Shown here one piece after another: positions 1 to 8,822 of a DNA stretch of 64,000 nucleotides; position 1 is the stretch's first letter; each line of letters starts with the position of its first letter. Location: positions 3,175,501 to 3,239,500 of the forward strand of contig CP024846.1 in the NCBI GenBank assembly GCA_004564215.1. Reading direction: 5' to 3'. Below the pieces are notes generated by a model. It had not been told where the DNA came from. It worked only from the letters and a program-made list of their open reading frames with translations, and did no database searches. The translations under genes and the position numbers were made by a program. The stretch comes from Beijerinckiaceae bacterium (GTDB lineage Bacteria > Pseudomonadota > Alphaproteobacteria > Rhizobiales > Beijerinckiaceae).

Positions 1-23
1 TGACATCCATCCCTTCCACCGAT

Positions 24-1619
24 TTGGCGTCCCCGTCGAGCGAAGTCGCTCGGCCAAAACTCGACCGCCCCATGGGAGTTAGGACGATCCTGATTTTCCT
101 CGCCATCATGGCGCTTGGGCTCTTTTTCACGGCCTATAGCATTTATAGGGATCTGAGCGCCGCCGGTACGCCCGTGACCAGCTATCTGCCTTTCCTCCTG
201 CTCGGCGTGGCGCTGCTCATTGCGCTTGGCTTCGAATTCGTCAACGGATTCCACGACACCGCCAACGCCGTAGCGACCGTCATCTATACCCACTCGCTGG
301 CCCCCCCGATTGCTGTTGTCTGGTCGGGTTGTTTCAATTTTCTTGGCGTGTTGGTGTCGACCGGCGCCGTCGCCTTCGGCATCGTCTCGCTGTTGCCGGT
401 CGAACTGATCATGCAGGTTGGCTCCGAGGCCGGGTTCGCTATGGTCTTCGCGATGCTGATCGCGGCCATCATCTGGAACCTCGGCACATGGTGGCTCGGC
501 CTTCCGGCGTCGAGTTCGCATACTTTGATCGGGTCGATCATCGGCGTCGGCGTTGCCAATGCGCTCATGCGCGGGCGTGACGGAACCTCGGGGGTCGACT
601 GGAACAAGGCAACCGAAATCGGCTATGCGCTGTTGCTTTCGCCGGCCGTTGGTTTCTTTTGCGCCGCCGGCCTCCTCCTAATTATGAAGTTCCTGATTAG
701 GAAGCCGCAACTCTACGCCGAGCCTAAAGTCACCGGCGCGCCCCCGCTGTGGATTCGCGGACTGCTTATTTTTACTTCCGCCGGGGTCTCTTTCGCGCAT
801 GGCTCGAACGACGGACAGAAAGGCATGGGGCTCATCATGCTCATTCTGATCGGCACGGTTCCCACAGCCTATGCCTTGAACCGCGCGCTGCCCGAGAATC
901 AAGTGGAGTCGTTCGTGCAAGCCTCGCTCGCGGCCTCGAAGGTCGTCGAGGCCAAGGCAGCGGGCTATGCTGTCCTTGGCGATCCGCGTCCCGCCGTAAC
1001 CAGCTACGTGACCTCGCATCAGATCAACGAAGGTACCTATCCCTCGCTCGCGGTGCTGATCAGCGACATTGCGAAACAGGTCCAATCTTACAAATCACTC
1101 GCCAAGATTCCGGCGGCTATCGTTGGCAATACGCGCAACGATATGTATCTCACCTCCGAGGCGATCCGTTACCTGCAGAAGGACAAGGAAAACGATCTGA
1201 CGAAGGCGGATGGTGCGATACTTGCCGCCTATAAGAAGGGTCTCGACAGCGCCACGAAATTCATTCCCGACTGGGTAAAGATTTCAGTTGCCCTCGCCCT
1301 CGGGCTCGGAACGATGATTGGATGGAAGCGGATCGTCGTTACCGTCGGCGAAAAGATCGGCAAGCAGCATATGACTTATGGCCAGGGCGCTGCAGCCGAA
1401 ATTGTCGCAATGGGGACGATCGGCGCCGCCGACAGTTTTGGCCTCCCCGTTTCGACGACGCATGTGCTTTCCTCGGGCGTCGCAGGCACGATGGCGGCGA
1501 ATGGATCCGGCGTTCAAATGTCGACCGTGCGCAGTCTTGCGCTGGCATGGGTCCTGACTCTCCCTTGCGCGATCGGCCTCTCGGCGTTTCTCTTTTTTGC
1601 GTTCAGCCATCTTTTTTAG
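24..1619 (+). CDS. pit: Inorganic phosphate transporter, PiT family
   Basis: Low-affinity phosphate permease of the inner membrane (PiT/PHO-4 family), normally importing phosphate or metal-phosphate by proton symport. The family signature appears twice in inverted-repeat fashion: GFEFVNGFHDTANA near residues 69-82 and a second copy around AHGSNDGQKGMG. About ten hydrophobic segments are visible, with a long soluble loop between the two halves (residues about 290-410). The start given is TTG at 24. The frame stays open to the left window edge, so the true start could lie upstream, and an ATG at 72 (MGVRTIL) is also possible. Length (531 aa) is normal for the family. The C-terminus ends 29 bp before the convergent kinase gene. 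Confidence 0.9.
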   Translation: MASPSSEVARPKLDRPMGVRTILIFLAIMALGLFFTAYSIYRDLSAAGTPVTSYLPFLLLGVALLIALGFEFVNGFHDTANAVATVIYTHSLAPPIAVVWSGCFNFLGVLVSTGAVAFGIVSLLPVELIMQVGSEAGFAMVFAMLIAAIIWNLGTWWLGLPASSSHTLIGSIIGVGVANALMRGRDGTSGVDWNKATEIGYALLLSPAVGFFCAAGLLLIMKFLIRKPQLYAEPKVTGAPPLWIRGLLIFTSAGVSFAHGSNDGQKGMGLIMLILIGTVPTAYALNRALPENQVESFVQASLAASKVVEAKAAGYAVLGDPRPAVTSYVTSHQINEGTYPSLAVLISDIAKQVQSYKSLAKIPAAIVGNTRNDMYLTSEAIRYLQKDKENDLTKADGAILAAYKKGLDSATKFIPDWVKISVALALGLGTMIGWKRIVVTVGEKIGKQHMTYGQGAAAEIVAMGTIGAADSFGLPVSTTHVLSSGVAGTMAANGSGVQMSTVRSLALAWVLTLPCAIGLSAFLFFAFSHLF

Positions 1620-1647
1620 GCAGCTGCGCTTGCTCCGAAGACGGCAG

Positions 1648-2682
1648 TTAAAGAGAAATGTCCAAAGTACAGAGAATACCCTTTGGCTTGAATTCGATTT
1701 TGGCCGACGCCAACTCGGGTTGCAGAGCACGCTCGATCAGAAGCGTGCCAAAACCTTGATGTTCCGGCGCTTGAACCAAAGGACCGCCCGATTCCCGCCA
1801 GAAAAGACTTACTCGATCCGAGGGGTTACCCTGAATCCGACTCCAATCGATACGGACACGGCCGGTCGGGCTGGAAAGAGCGCCGAATTTAACGGCATTG
1901 GTCGCAAGCTCGTGCAATGCCATAGCAAGGGGCAGCGCCTTATTCGCGGCGAGCCAGACGTTGTCCGGGCCGGTGATCAGGAATTGCTGGCTGTTATCTT
2001 CTTGGAACGGCTCGATCACGCTGTTCACGACGGCACGTAGCGACGCCCGATTCCAGCTTTCGAGCGTCAGCAGTTCATGAATCCCGGCGAGTGCCTGCAG
2101 CCGCGCCGTAAAGGCCGTACGTTCGTCTTCGGACGAACTCCGTAAAGTCCGTAACGCGATCGCTTGTACGATGGCCAATGTATTTCTGATCCGGTGCCGC
2201 ATCTCGTTGAGGATCGCGGCAAGCCGCTGCTCTTGCTGTTCGGCCAGCTTGTAATCCGTAATATCGGTCAACAAGTTTGCCGCGCCGAGGAGCTTGCCGG
2301 AGGCATCACGGACAGAGAGGCCGGACGCGAGGAATGGCACGCGGCTGCCGTCCGGTCGTTCTGTAACGGCCTCAGTGCGGATGATCTGACCGTCCATCAA
2401 ATCATGGGCCAAGGGGGCTCGGTCGTGAGGGAGCGGCGTACCATCGGGCAAGTAGAGTTTCCACGATTCGTACCAGCGCGGGTCGCCCAAAGCTGGGCGT
2501 AGGCCCCAGTGCGCCGCGGCCGCATCATTGTAAAAAATCAGCTGTCCAATGGGATCGGTGGCATAGAGCGCGGTGGGCACTATTTCGAGGATTTCCCGGA
2601 AGTGGCCGTCACCGCGGACTAAGGCGTCAGCTGCCTTGCTGAGGAATGACAGCTCCTGGTCGCGAGAGGAATTCCTGGGCAT
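1648..2682 (-). CDS. PAS domain-containing HWE-family sensor histidine kinase
   Basis: Soluble sensor kinase of the HWE class, common in Rhizobiales. Residues about 28-145 form a PAS domain followed by a PAC-like tail. The phospho-acceptor region reads MRHRIRNTLAIVQAIA with His163. The N-box is HELATNAVKFGALS, and the family-defining WxE element appears as WRESGGP, followed by GFGTLLIER. No transmembrane segment is seen, so it should be cytosolic, sensing through PAS. No cognate response regulator is adjacent; HWE kinases often feed general-stress (PhyR) or orphan receivers. The start ATG is preceded very closely by a GGGGGAG tract, so the exact start is less certain than the family. Confidence 0.85.
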   Translation of the reverse strand: MPRNSSRDQELSFLSKAADALVRGDGHFREILEIVPTALYATDPIGQLIFYNDAAAAHWGLRPALGDPRWYESWKLYLPDGTPLPHDRAPLAHDLMDGQIIRTEAVTERPDGSRVPFLASGLSVRDASGKLLGAANLLTDITDYKLAEQQEQRLAAILNEMRHRIRNTLAIVQAIALRTLRSSSEDERTAFTARLQALAGIHELLTLESWNRASLRAVVNSVIEPFQEDNSQQFLITGPDNVWLAANKALPLAMALHELATNAVKFGALSSPTGRVRIDWSRIQGNPSDRVSLFWRESGGPLVQAPEHQGFGTLLIERALQPELASAKIEFKPKGILCTLDISL

Positions 2683-2876
2683 TCTCCCCCAACCCTCATC
2701 GGCAAGAGCATTGGCTGCCTCTTACCTCACTGCTCGTAAATATTGGCAGGCAATATACAACTTACTCCTATCTAAACTGGTCGTCGTCAGAAAGTTTTAG
2801 CTAACAAGGGCGACGGTTAAGACGACGTTGCCCGATATATTCGATTTGCTGTGAAACTCATGGACCATAACCAACG

Positions 2877-2906
2877 GTTGCAGCCCCGCTGCAACGGGGC
2901 TGCAAC
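2877..2906. other. Perfect 12-bp stem-loop between two minus-strand genes
   Basis: GTTGCAGCCCCG and its exact reverse complement are separated by a 6-nt loop. The structure lies 24 bp beyond the stop of the minus-strand aldo/keto reductase gene and upstream of the sensor-kinase start. There is no T-run on either side, so it is not a classical intrinsic terminator. It could be a transcript-end stabiliser or a small palindromic repeat. The remainder of the 2683-2930 gap is AT-richer and shows no gene. Confidence 0.5.
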
Positions 2907-2930
2907 GTTGTGGCAAGACGGCGTTGCAAC

Positions 2931-3992
2931 CTATCCTTGAAGCGCCGTCTCCCGCGCGTAATTGGGCGAGACCGGACCGGTTCCTGCCCCTGTTGTTTTG
3001 ATCGCGTTGGCAATCTCCGCAAGATCTTCCTGCGTGAGCTCAAGCCGCGCCGCATCGAGCCAGCCATCGACCTGAACAGGGCTGCGGGCCCCCACGATCG
3101 CACCTGTCACGCCCGGCCATGCAAGAGTCCATGCGACCGCGACCGCTGCCACCGTGGTCTCGTGACGCTCCGCGATGGGCTTAAGCGCATCGGCGAGCTT
3201 CAAATTGCTTTCTAGCTTAGGACCAGAATAGTTCGCGTTGCGAGAGCGCCAATCATCCTTCGGCAAATTGCGGGCGCGCTCAACTGTGAAGCGGCCAGTG
3301 AGAAGACCGGACTGCATGGGGCTGTAAACGATGACCCCGGTTTGATGAGCGTGACACCAAGGCAGCTCGGCCTCGGCACTGTCCCGGTGGATCGCCGAGA
3401 AAGGCGGTTGAAGTGTATCGACATGTCCGAGGGTCTCCGCCACAGCGAGCTGCTTGGCGTTGTGATTGGAAAGGCCGACCGCGCGAACCTTGCCTTCCTT
3501 CTTTAGGTCGAGCAGCGTCTGCCAATAGACTTGCAGTGGCGTGCCATCCTCCGCCGGCCAATGCATCTGATAGAGATCGATGCGCTCCACGCCGAGGCGT
3601 TTGAGCGAGGCCTCCAGCTCCCGCCGAATGCTGGCCGGAGCGCCAACCTGACGGGGCGGGGCTTTCCGGTTGTTTTCATCCCAGACGAGGCCGCATTTTG
3701 TGAAGACATACGGACGCTGATCGCGGGGAATGTCGGCAAGCGCCTGTCGAACAATTTCTTCTGAGTGACCGAGGCCGTAAATCGCCGCCGTGTCGATCCA
3801 GTTGATGCCGGATTCGACCGCATGACGAATGGCGGCAATGGACTCTCCGTCGTTTTGGGCGCCCCAGCCAACCGCCCAATCGGGTCCACCGATGGCCCAG
3901 GCGCCGAAGCCGACGCGGGTGATTTCCATTGGAGTGCGGCCAAGCCGAAGGGTCGGCAGGCCCGCGCTGCGCTGAGCGTTGCTTTTGACCAT
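2931..3992 (-). CDS. Aldo/keto reductase
   Basis: NAD(P)H-dependent oxidoreductase of the aldo/keto reductase superfamily, a cytosolic (alpha/beta)8 barrel of 353 aa. Parts of the catalytic tetrad are visible in order: Asp in WIDTAAIYG with the catalytic Tyr of the same motif, Lys in FTKCG, and His in YQMHWPAED. The C-terminal cofactor-binding stretch contains GAIVGARSPVQVDGW. The start ATG at 3992 has an AAGGAGAA ribosome-binding site. It is divergent from a LysR-type regulator with an 88-bp shared control region, so regulation by that neighbour is likely. The substrate cannot be read from sequence. Confidence 0.88.
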   Translation of the reverse strand: MVKSNAQRSAGLPTLRLGRTPMEITRVGFGAWAIGGPDWAVGWGAQNDGESIAAIRHAVESGINWIDTAAIYGLGHSEEIVRQALADIPRDQRPYVFTKCGLVWDENNRKAPPRQVGAPASIRRELEASLKRLGVERIDLYQMHWPAEDGTPLQVYWQTLLDLKKEGKVRAVGLSNHNAKQLAVAETLGHVDTLQPPFSAIHRDSAEAELPWCHAHQTGVIVYSPMQSGLLTGRFTVERARNLPKDDWRSRNANYSGPKLESNLKLADALKPIAERHETTVAAVAVAWTLAWPGVTGAIVGARSPVQVDGWLDAARLELTQEDLAEIANAIKTTGAGTGPVSPNYARETALQG

Positions 3993-4040
3993 GAGGGTTC
4001 TCCTTATCTGCCGCGCAATATGGGCAATCCTTGCTTATCA

Positions 4041-4075
4041 TTCAAATAGATAATATAGATGATATTCATCTTGAA
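4041..4075. promoter_or_regulatory. AT-rich dyad between divergent AKR and LysR genes, candidate LysR operator
   Basis: The 88-bp divergent gap holds an AT-rich stretch bounded by TTCAA at 4041 and TTGAA at 4071, with an inner GATGA-TAT-TCATC palindrome at 4058-4070. LysR-type regulators typically bind imperfect AT-rich dyads of this kind between their own gene and the divergent target. The assignment is by position and symmetry only. Confidence 0.35.
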
Positions 4076-4080
4076 TTTCG

Positions 4081-5040
4081 ATGAGTAAGCTCTTTATGGA
4101 ACTTCGGCAACTCCAGCACTTTGTCGCGGTCGCCGAGGAGAAACATTTCACCCGGGCCGCCCAGCGCGTAAATATTGTCCAATCCGCGCTTTCCAATTCC
4201 GTTCGTTTGCTGGAGGCGGAGCTCGACGCCAAGCTGCTGGTCCGCAGCACGCGGCAGGTGCGCCTGACCACGGCCGGGCGGGTGTTTCTCGACAAGGCGA
4301 GGGCCGCGCTAGACGCCGTTCAGAACGCTCGCGAGGCGGTCAACGCCCTTCGGGGCCTGCGTTCCGGGACCCTCAGCATCGGCACGGTGCAAAGCCTTCC
4401 CGCTTTCCTCGATCTGCCGCCGCTGATCGAAATGTTCCACACCCAATATCCCGACATCGAGGTGCGGTTATCTCAGGGTAGTTCGTCGCATGTTCTCGAC
4501 AAGGTCAGGAGCGGCCAGCTTGATCTTGCGTTCCTGCCTTTGGGCGAGTCGCCAACAGGCGTCGAGACCGAGATGATTGCCTGCGAGGCTCTCGTGGTGG
4601 CCTGCACGCCGGAGCACGCCCTGGCTGGGCGTATCGATGTGCCGTTTGCTGCGCTGAAGGGCGAGTCCTTCGTCGATTTCGAACCGGATTGGGGAACCCG
4701 GAAGCTGGCCGACCGCGGATTTAGCGAGGCCGGGATCGAACGCCACATTGCCTTCGAGGTCAGCGACCTCGAGACGCTTTTGGAATTGGTCAGCCGTGGC
4801 CTCGGCATCGCCCTTCTTCCCGAGGCCATCGCCGAGGCGCGCCGGCCGTCGCTCGGGATCGCTCAACTGGCGGAGCCGGAAATTTGCTGGGAACTGGTCG
4901 TTGCCTATTTGGCCGGAGGCAAGGAAGGATCCCCGCCGGCCGATGATGCGCCTAAAGCGTTTCTTTCCCTGCTGCATGGCGCAAAGCACTCTCAGGGTAC
5001 TTCGACGAGCGACGGCCATCGGCATGCTGAGAGCCCATGA
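4081..5040 (+). CDS. LysR-family transcriptional regulator
   Basis: Typical LTTR: an N-terminal winged helix-turn-helix (ELRQLQHFVAVAEEKHFTRA, about residues 6-65) and a LysR substrate-binding domain from about residue 95 (GTLSIGTVQSLPAF) to about 295. Length 319 aa is normal. Two starts are possible, ATG at 4081 or ATG at 4096 (MELRQLQ); the second matches the usual LTTR N-terminus, but neither has a clear ribosome-binding site. It is divergent from the aldo/keto reductase at 2931-3992, the most likely regulated gene. The effector is unknown. Confidence 0.88.
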   Translation: MSKLFMELRQLQHFVAVAEEKHFTRAAQRVNIVQSALSNSVRLLEAELDAKLLVRSTRQVRLTTAGRVFLDKARAALDAVQNAREAVNALRGLRSGTLSIGTVQSLPAFLDLPPLIEMFHTQYPDIEVRLSQGSSSHVLDKVRSGQLDLAFLPLGESPTGVETEMIACEALVVACTPEHALAGRIDVPFAALKGESFVDFEPDWGTRKLADRGFSEAGIERHIAFEVSDLETLLELVSRGLGIALLPEAIAEARRPSLGIAQLAEPEICWELVVAYLAGGKEGSPPADDAPKAFLSLLHGAKHSQGTSTSDGHRHAESP

Positions 5041-5081
5041 GCGAAGCGCTTTTGTCAGACCCACTCCAACTCAATGCGTCA

Positions 5082-5807
5082 TCATTGACCTTGATGCGAT
5101 GCCGGTTCGCCAGCGGGGCGGAAACACACTACGCGATGCCAGCCATACCGGGCCACGGCGGTCGTGGCGCCCAAACCCGCAGCCTGGGCCAGGGCTCGTA
5201 GATCAGAAAAGGTCTCGGGCCGGTCGTTGTTGAGGATGTGATCGCACAGCGAGCTCTTCTCTTCCGCGTCTAAAGCGTTCCAATCTTGGCGCAGCCAATG
5301 GCAATAGCGCTCCACGTAGATCGGCAGGCTTTCGTTCTCTTCCCGCATGACGTCGGTGACCAGCATGATCCCGTCCTTCGCCAGTCTCAGCGCAACGCGG
5401 CGGAAAAACTCCCCCTTCTGATCCGCGGATAAATGATGCAGGGCATAGCTGGTATAAACCACATCAAAGCGGCGGGTCTCGGTCCCAAGGGCAGCCAGGA
5501 CATCGCGGCATTCCAGCTCAACCTGACAACCCAAGGTTTTCAGATTTTCCGTGGCCAGAGCCAGGGCTGACTCTGAAAGGTCCACGCCGGTGTAACGTTG
5601 AAGCTGCATGTGCGCCAGCACGGGCGCCAAGGTGGCGGCATCTCCGCATCCCAAATCAAGGAATGAAAACGGCCGGTCGGAAAATTGCGCCCGCAAGACA
5701 CGTTCGATATCGGCCTGGATTTCCCTATGGTGCATATAATTGGCGGAAATCACCTTGCCATAAGTGCGCCAACTATCGAAAAACGCCGTGGCAGAATGTT
5801 CTGACAT
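5082..5807 (-). CDS. Class I SAM-dependent methyltransferase
   Basis: Soluble Rossmann-fold methyltransferase. Motif I is FLDLGCGDA, followed by the acidic end of beta-2 (YTGVDLSES) and a post-motif block FDVVYTSYALHHL. The chosen start (MSEHSATAFFDSW) is where the recognisable domain begins; an in-frame ATG at 5855 would add 16 residues (MLWATTWVG...). It converges with the LysR gene. The substrate is not evident. Confidence 0.8.
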   Translation of the reverse strand: MSEHSATAFFDSWRTYGKVISANYMHHREIQADIERVLRAQFSDRPFSFLDLGCGDAATLAPVLAHMQLQRYTGVDLSESALALATENLKTLGCQVELECRDVLAALGTETRRFDVVYTSYALHHLSADQKGEFFRRVALRLAKDGIMLVTDVMREENESLPIYVERYCHWLRQDWNALDAEEKSSLCDHILNNDRPETFSDLRALAQAAGLGATTAVARYGWHRVVCFRPAGEPASHQGQ

Positions 5808-5919
5808 CCGAAAGCCGTAGTGGTTTGAGCCGACCCAAGTCGTCGCCCATAGCACAGATTCTCAACTGTCTCATCCAGCTCTTTATGAATGAGCCAGCAA
5901 CTATGTTCGAAAGGACAAG

Positions 5920-7215
5920 ATGGAAGTTTCAAATCCCGACGAACGCACGCTCCGAGAAGCGGCCTACGCGAAGGTGACCAAGCGCCTCATTCCCTTGCTG
6001 TTTCTTTGCTATTTTATAGCCTATCTCGATCGGGTTAATGTTAGTTTTGCCAAGCTACAAATGCTCGGCGACCTCAAGCTCAGTGATACGGTTTATGGGC
6101 TAGGCGCAGGGATCTTTTTCATCGGTTATTTCATCTTCGAAGTGCCGAGCAATGTCGTCCTTCATCGGATCGGCGCCAGATATGGGATCGCCCGCATCAT
6201 GATCAGCTGGGGGCTCATCTCGTCGGCGATGAGCTGGGTGAGCGGATCGACCAGTTTCTATGTGCTTCGGTTCTTGCTTGGAGCTGCCGAAGCCGGGTTT
6301 TTCCCCGGGATCATCCTCTATCTCACCTACTGGTATCCGGCCGAGCGGCGCGGCCGCATCACCGCGCTGTTCATGACCGCCGTCGCTGTATCGGGTGTGC
6401 TCGGGAGCGCTATTTCCGGCTGGATCCTGGAATATTTCGATAGCGCGTATGGCTGGGCCGGATGGCAATGGCTCTACCTGCTTGAGGGCATCCCCGCGGT
6501 GCTGCTGGGGATTTTCGTACTCGCTTTTCTGGACGATAATATTGCGGATGCGACTTGGCTAAGTGCCCAGGAGAAGAACATTCTTTCCGAAGCCATCGCG
6601 CGCGATGCGGGGCACAAGAAGGAGGGTTCAGTCCTTGCAGCGCTGGTCGACCCGCGAGTCTGGCTAACCGGAGCAATCTATTTCTGCTTCGTCGCAGGGC
6701 TATACGGGATCGGCTTCTGGCTGCCGACGATCATCTCGGGAATGGGCGTCAAAAGCGCCTTCGAGGTGGGAGTCCTGACCGCTGTTCCCTACGCGGCCGG
6801 CGCCGTCGGCATGGTCTTGGTCGGCAAGAGCGCCGACTATCGTCGCGAACGCCGATGGCACATCGCTGTCCCAGCCGGGCTGGGCGCCGCGGGGCTCATC
6901 CTTGGTGTCCTGCTCAAGGATCACACGGCGCTCGCGATGGTCGCCCTTTCGCTGGCGTCCTTGGGTATCCTTACGACCTTGCCGCTTTTCTGGAGCTTGC
7001 CAACCGCATTTCTCGTCGGCACCACGGCTGCAGCCGGAATTGCTTTCATCAATTCGATCGGAAATCTTGCAGGGTTTTTAAGCCCTTTCGCGGTCGGCTG
7101 GATCAAGGAACTGACTAAAAGCACGGACAGCGGCATGTATCTGATTGCGTCAATGCTTTTTCTAGGAGGCTTCCTGGTGATTGCCTTCCTGCCCGCGCGG
7201 CTTGTGAACCGCTGA
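5920..7215 (+). CDS. MFS transporter, anion:cation symporter (ACS)-like family
   Basis: Inner-membrane secondary carrier of 431 aa with about 12 hydrophobic helices. The N-terminal YFIAYLDRVNVSFAKLQM and the loop LHRIGARYGIARIM are typical of the ACS branch (tartrate, phthalate, 4-hydroxyphenylacetate and glucarate-type organic anion carriers). A central loop after helix 6 (about residues 195-230) and the second six-helix half are intact. The start ATG has AAGGA 5 nt upstream. It is a lone gene and the substrate cannot be assigned. Confidence 0.87.
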   Translation: MEVSNPDERTLREAAYAKVTKRLIPLLFLCYFIAYLDRVNVSFAKLQMLGDLKLSDTVYGLGAGIFFIGYFIFEVPSNVVLHRIGARYGIARIMISWGLISSAMSWVSGSTSFYVLRFLLGAAEAGFFPGIILYLTYWYPAERRGRITALFMTAVAVSGVLGSAISGWILEYFDSAYGWAGWQWLYLLEGIPAVLLGIFVLAFLDDNIADATWLSAQEKNILSEAIARDAGHKKEGSVLAALVDPRVWLTGAIYFCFVAGLYGIGFWLPTIISGMGVKSAFEVGVLTAVPYAAGAVGMVLVGKSADYRRERRWHIAVPAGLGAAGLILGVLLKDHTALAMVALSLASLGILTTLPLFWSLPTAFLVGTTAAAGIAFINSIGNLAGFLSPFAVGWIKELTKSTDSGMYLIASMLFLGGFLVIAFLPARLVNR

Positions 7216-7397
7216 AAATAGAAGGGCTGGCTGTATGCGGAGGCGCAGCGGATTTGCAGCGCTAAGGCGCGAACCCACCAGCTGAGATTGGCCAAATGTC
7301 CCAATCTCGCCCAAAGCCGTGCAGTGGATGAAGCGCCTGGAACAAAAAATGCGAACTTGAGTTCAGGTCAAAGACTGGACCATGGCGGGATCGCTCG

Positions 7398-7616
7398 ATG
7401 TTTACACTCTGGCTCCTCACCTGCGCTGCGACCTTGAGCCCCAACGCTTGTACACCTGCGACTGCGACCGATGTGGTCAGGCGCGCCGCGACCGAACTGG
7501 AATGTACGCATCCGGGCCTGGTTTTTCAGACCGCTGCCGCGGGCGATCCGCGTCCACTCGGGTCGCTCTACCCGAAAGTGGTGTGCAGCCGTGAGTTTGC
7601 GGCCATGGAACGCTGA
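7398..7616 (+). CDS. Small cysteine-containing hypothetical protein (possible)
   Basis: A 72-aa frame beginning MFTLWLLTCAATLSPNAC. It has a short hydrophobic N-terminus and four cysteines, two of them paired around LECTHPG and VVCSREF. This layout resembles small rhizobial hypothetical proteins with an LWLLTC-type start, as I recall them. Upstream there is only a weak GGCGGGA. The gap 7216-7766 otherwise holds only a pair of hairpins. Expression is unproven. Confidence 0.4.
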   Translation: MFTLWLLTCAATLSPNACTPATATDVVRRAATELECTHPGLVFQTAAAGDPRPLGSLYPKVVCSREFAAMER

Positions 7617-7693
7617 GCCGAACATCCCATGCTCAAGCCTTGCTGCGTATCTCGTGTTGGAAATGTCATTTCGCGGCTCTAGGAGTCATTCGC

Positions 7694-7727
7694 CATTGCC
7701 GCTCGGCAATGACCCCTCGCCAGGGGT
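7694..7727. other. Two adjacent hairpins upstream of AKR gene
   Basis: CATTGCC-GCTC-GGCAATG (7694-7711) is followed immediately by ACCCCT-CGCC-AGGGGT (7712-7727). No T-run follows, so termination would have to be Rho-assisted, or these are leader structures of the aldo/keto reductase mRNA that starts 40 bp later. Confidence 0.4.
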
Positions 7728-7766
7728 TGGTCGAGCTGGCGAGAGCATCAGTTGGAAGGAATTCGC

Positions 7767-8789
7767 ATGGACTATCGCCGCCTGGGACATTCTGGTCTTC
7801 GGGTGCCAGCTCTCAGCTTTGGCACTGCGACTTTCGGCGGCGGCAATGATTTCTTCAAGGCATGGGGCTCGACGGATTCCGCTGCCGCCGCCCGCCTTAT
7901 CGATATCTGTCTCGATCATGGCGTGGCGATGTTTGATACGGCTGATGTCTATTCGGATGGCTTGGCCGAACAAATTTTGGGACAGGCGATCAAGGGCAAG
8001 CGGGACCGATTGCTGATTTCCACGAAAGTGACGTTCCCGACCGGCGACGGGCCCAATGATTTCGGTTCCTCGCGTCAGCATCTTTTGAAGGCGATTGACC
8101 AATCGCTCAAGCGGCTGGCGGTCGATTACATTGATCTGCTCCAGTTGCATGGGCAAGACAATAACACGCCCGTCGAGGAGACGCTGGCAACGCTCGACCA
8201 AATCCTGCGCGAGGGGAAGGTTCGCTACATCGGCTGCTCCAACTTTTCAGGGTGGCATCTGATGAAATCGCTCGCTGTGTCGGACCGCTATGGCTATCCG
8301 CGCTATGTGGCCCATCAGGTCTATTACTCGCTGCTCAATCGCGACTATGAATGGGAGCTGATGCCGCTCGGCCGCGATCAAGGAGTTGGGGCTGTGATTT
8401 GGAGCCCGCTTGGCTGGGGTAAGCTCACGGGCAAGATCCGCCGGGATCAACCGCCGAAGCCAGGGACGCGCGCGCATGATATCGCGGGGACCGGCCCCCA
8501 TTACGAGGATGAGCGGCTCTTTCGTATCGTCGATACGCTCGACGCGGTCGCCCAAGAGGCCGGCAAGACCATTCCGCAAGTAGCGCTCAACTGGTTGCTT
8601 CAGCAGCCGACCGTCTCGAGCATCATCATCGGTGCGCGCAATGAGGAACAACTTCTCCAAAACATCGGCGCCTTGGGCTGGAAGCTGACCGGCGAACAGA
8701 TTGCCAAACTTGATGAGGCCAGCGATGTGCCGGCCTCCTATCCGACTTGGCACCAGCTGGGCTTTCCCATGTTGAACGAACCTCGTTGA
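7767..8789 (+). CDS. Aldo/keto reductase
   Basis: Second aldo/keto reductase of the window, 340 aa from the ATG at 7767, which has a GGAAGGA ribosome-binding site. An upstream in-frame ATG at 7752 lacks one. Visible elements: LGHSGLRVPALSFGT at the N-terminus, catalytic Asp/Tyr in FDTADVYSDG, Lys in STKVTF, His in LQLHGQD, and the cofactor motif IIIGARNEEQL. It is only distantly similar to the enzyme at 2931-3992, so this is not a recent duplication. Substrate unknown. It converges with the methyltransferase gene at 8823. Confidence 0.88.
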   Translation: MDYRRLGHSGLRVPALSFGTATFGGGNDFFKAWGSTDSAAAARLIDICLDHGVAMFDTADVYSDGLAEQILGQAIKGKRDRLLISTKVTFPTGDGPNDFGSSRQHLLKAIDQSLKRLAVDYIDLLQLHGQDNNTPVEETLATLDQILREGKVRYIGCSNFSGWHLMKSLAVSDRYGYPRYVAHQVYYSLLNRDYEWELMPLGRDQGVGAVIWSPLGWGKLTGKIRRDQPPKPGTRAHDIAGTGPHYEDERLFRIVDTLDAVAQEAGKTIPQVALNWLLQQPTVSSIIIGARNEEQLLQNIGALGWKLTGEQIAKLDEASDVPASYPTWHQLGFPMLNEPR

Positions 8790-8822
8790 CACGGCCCAGG
8801 ACACGCTAATCCGCCAACGGCC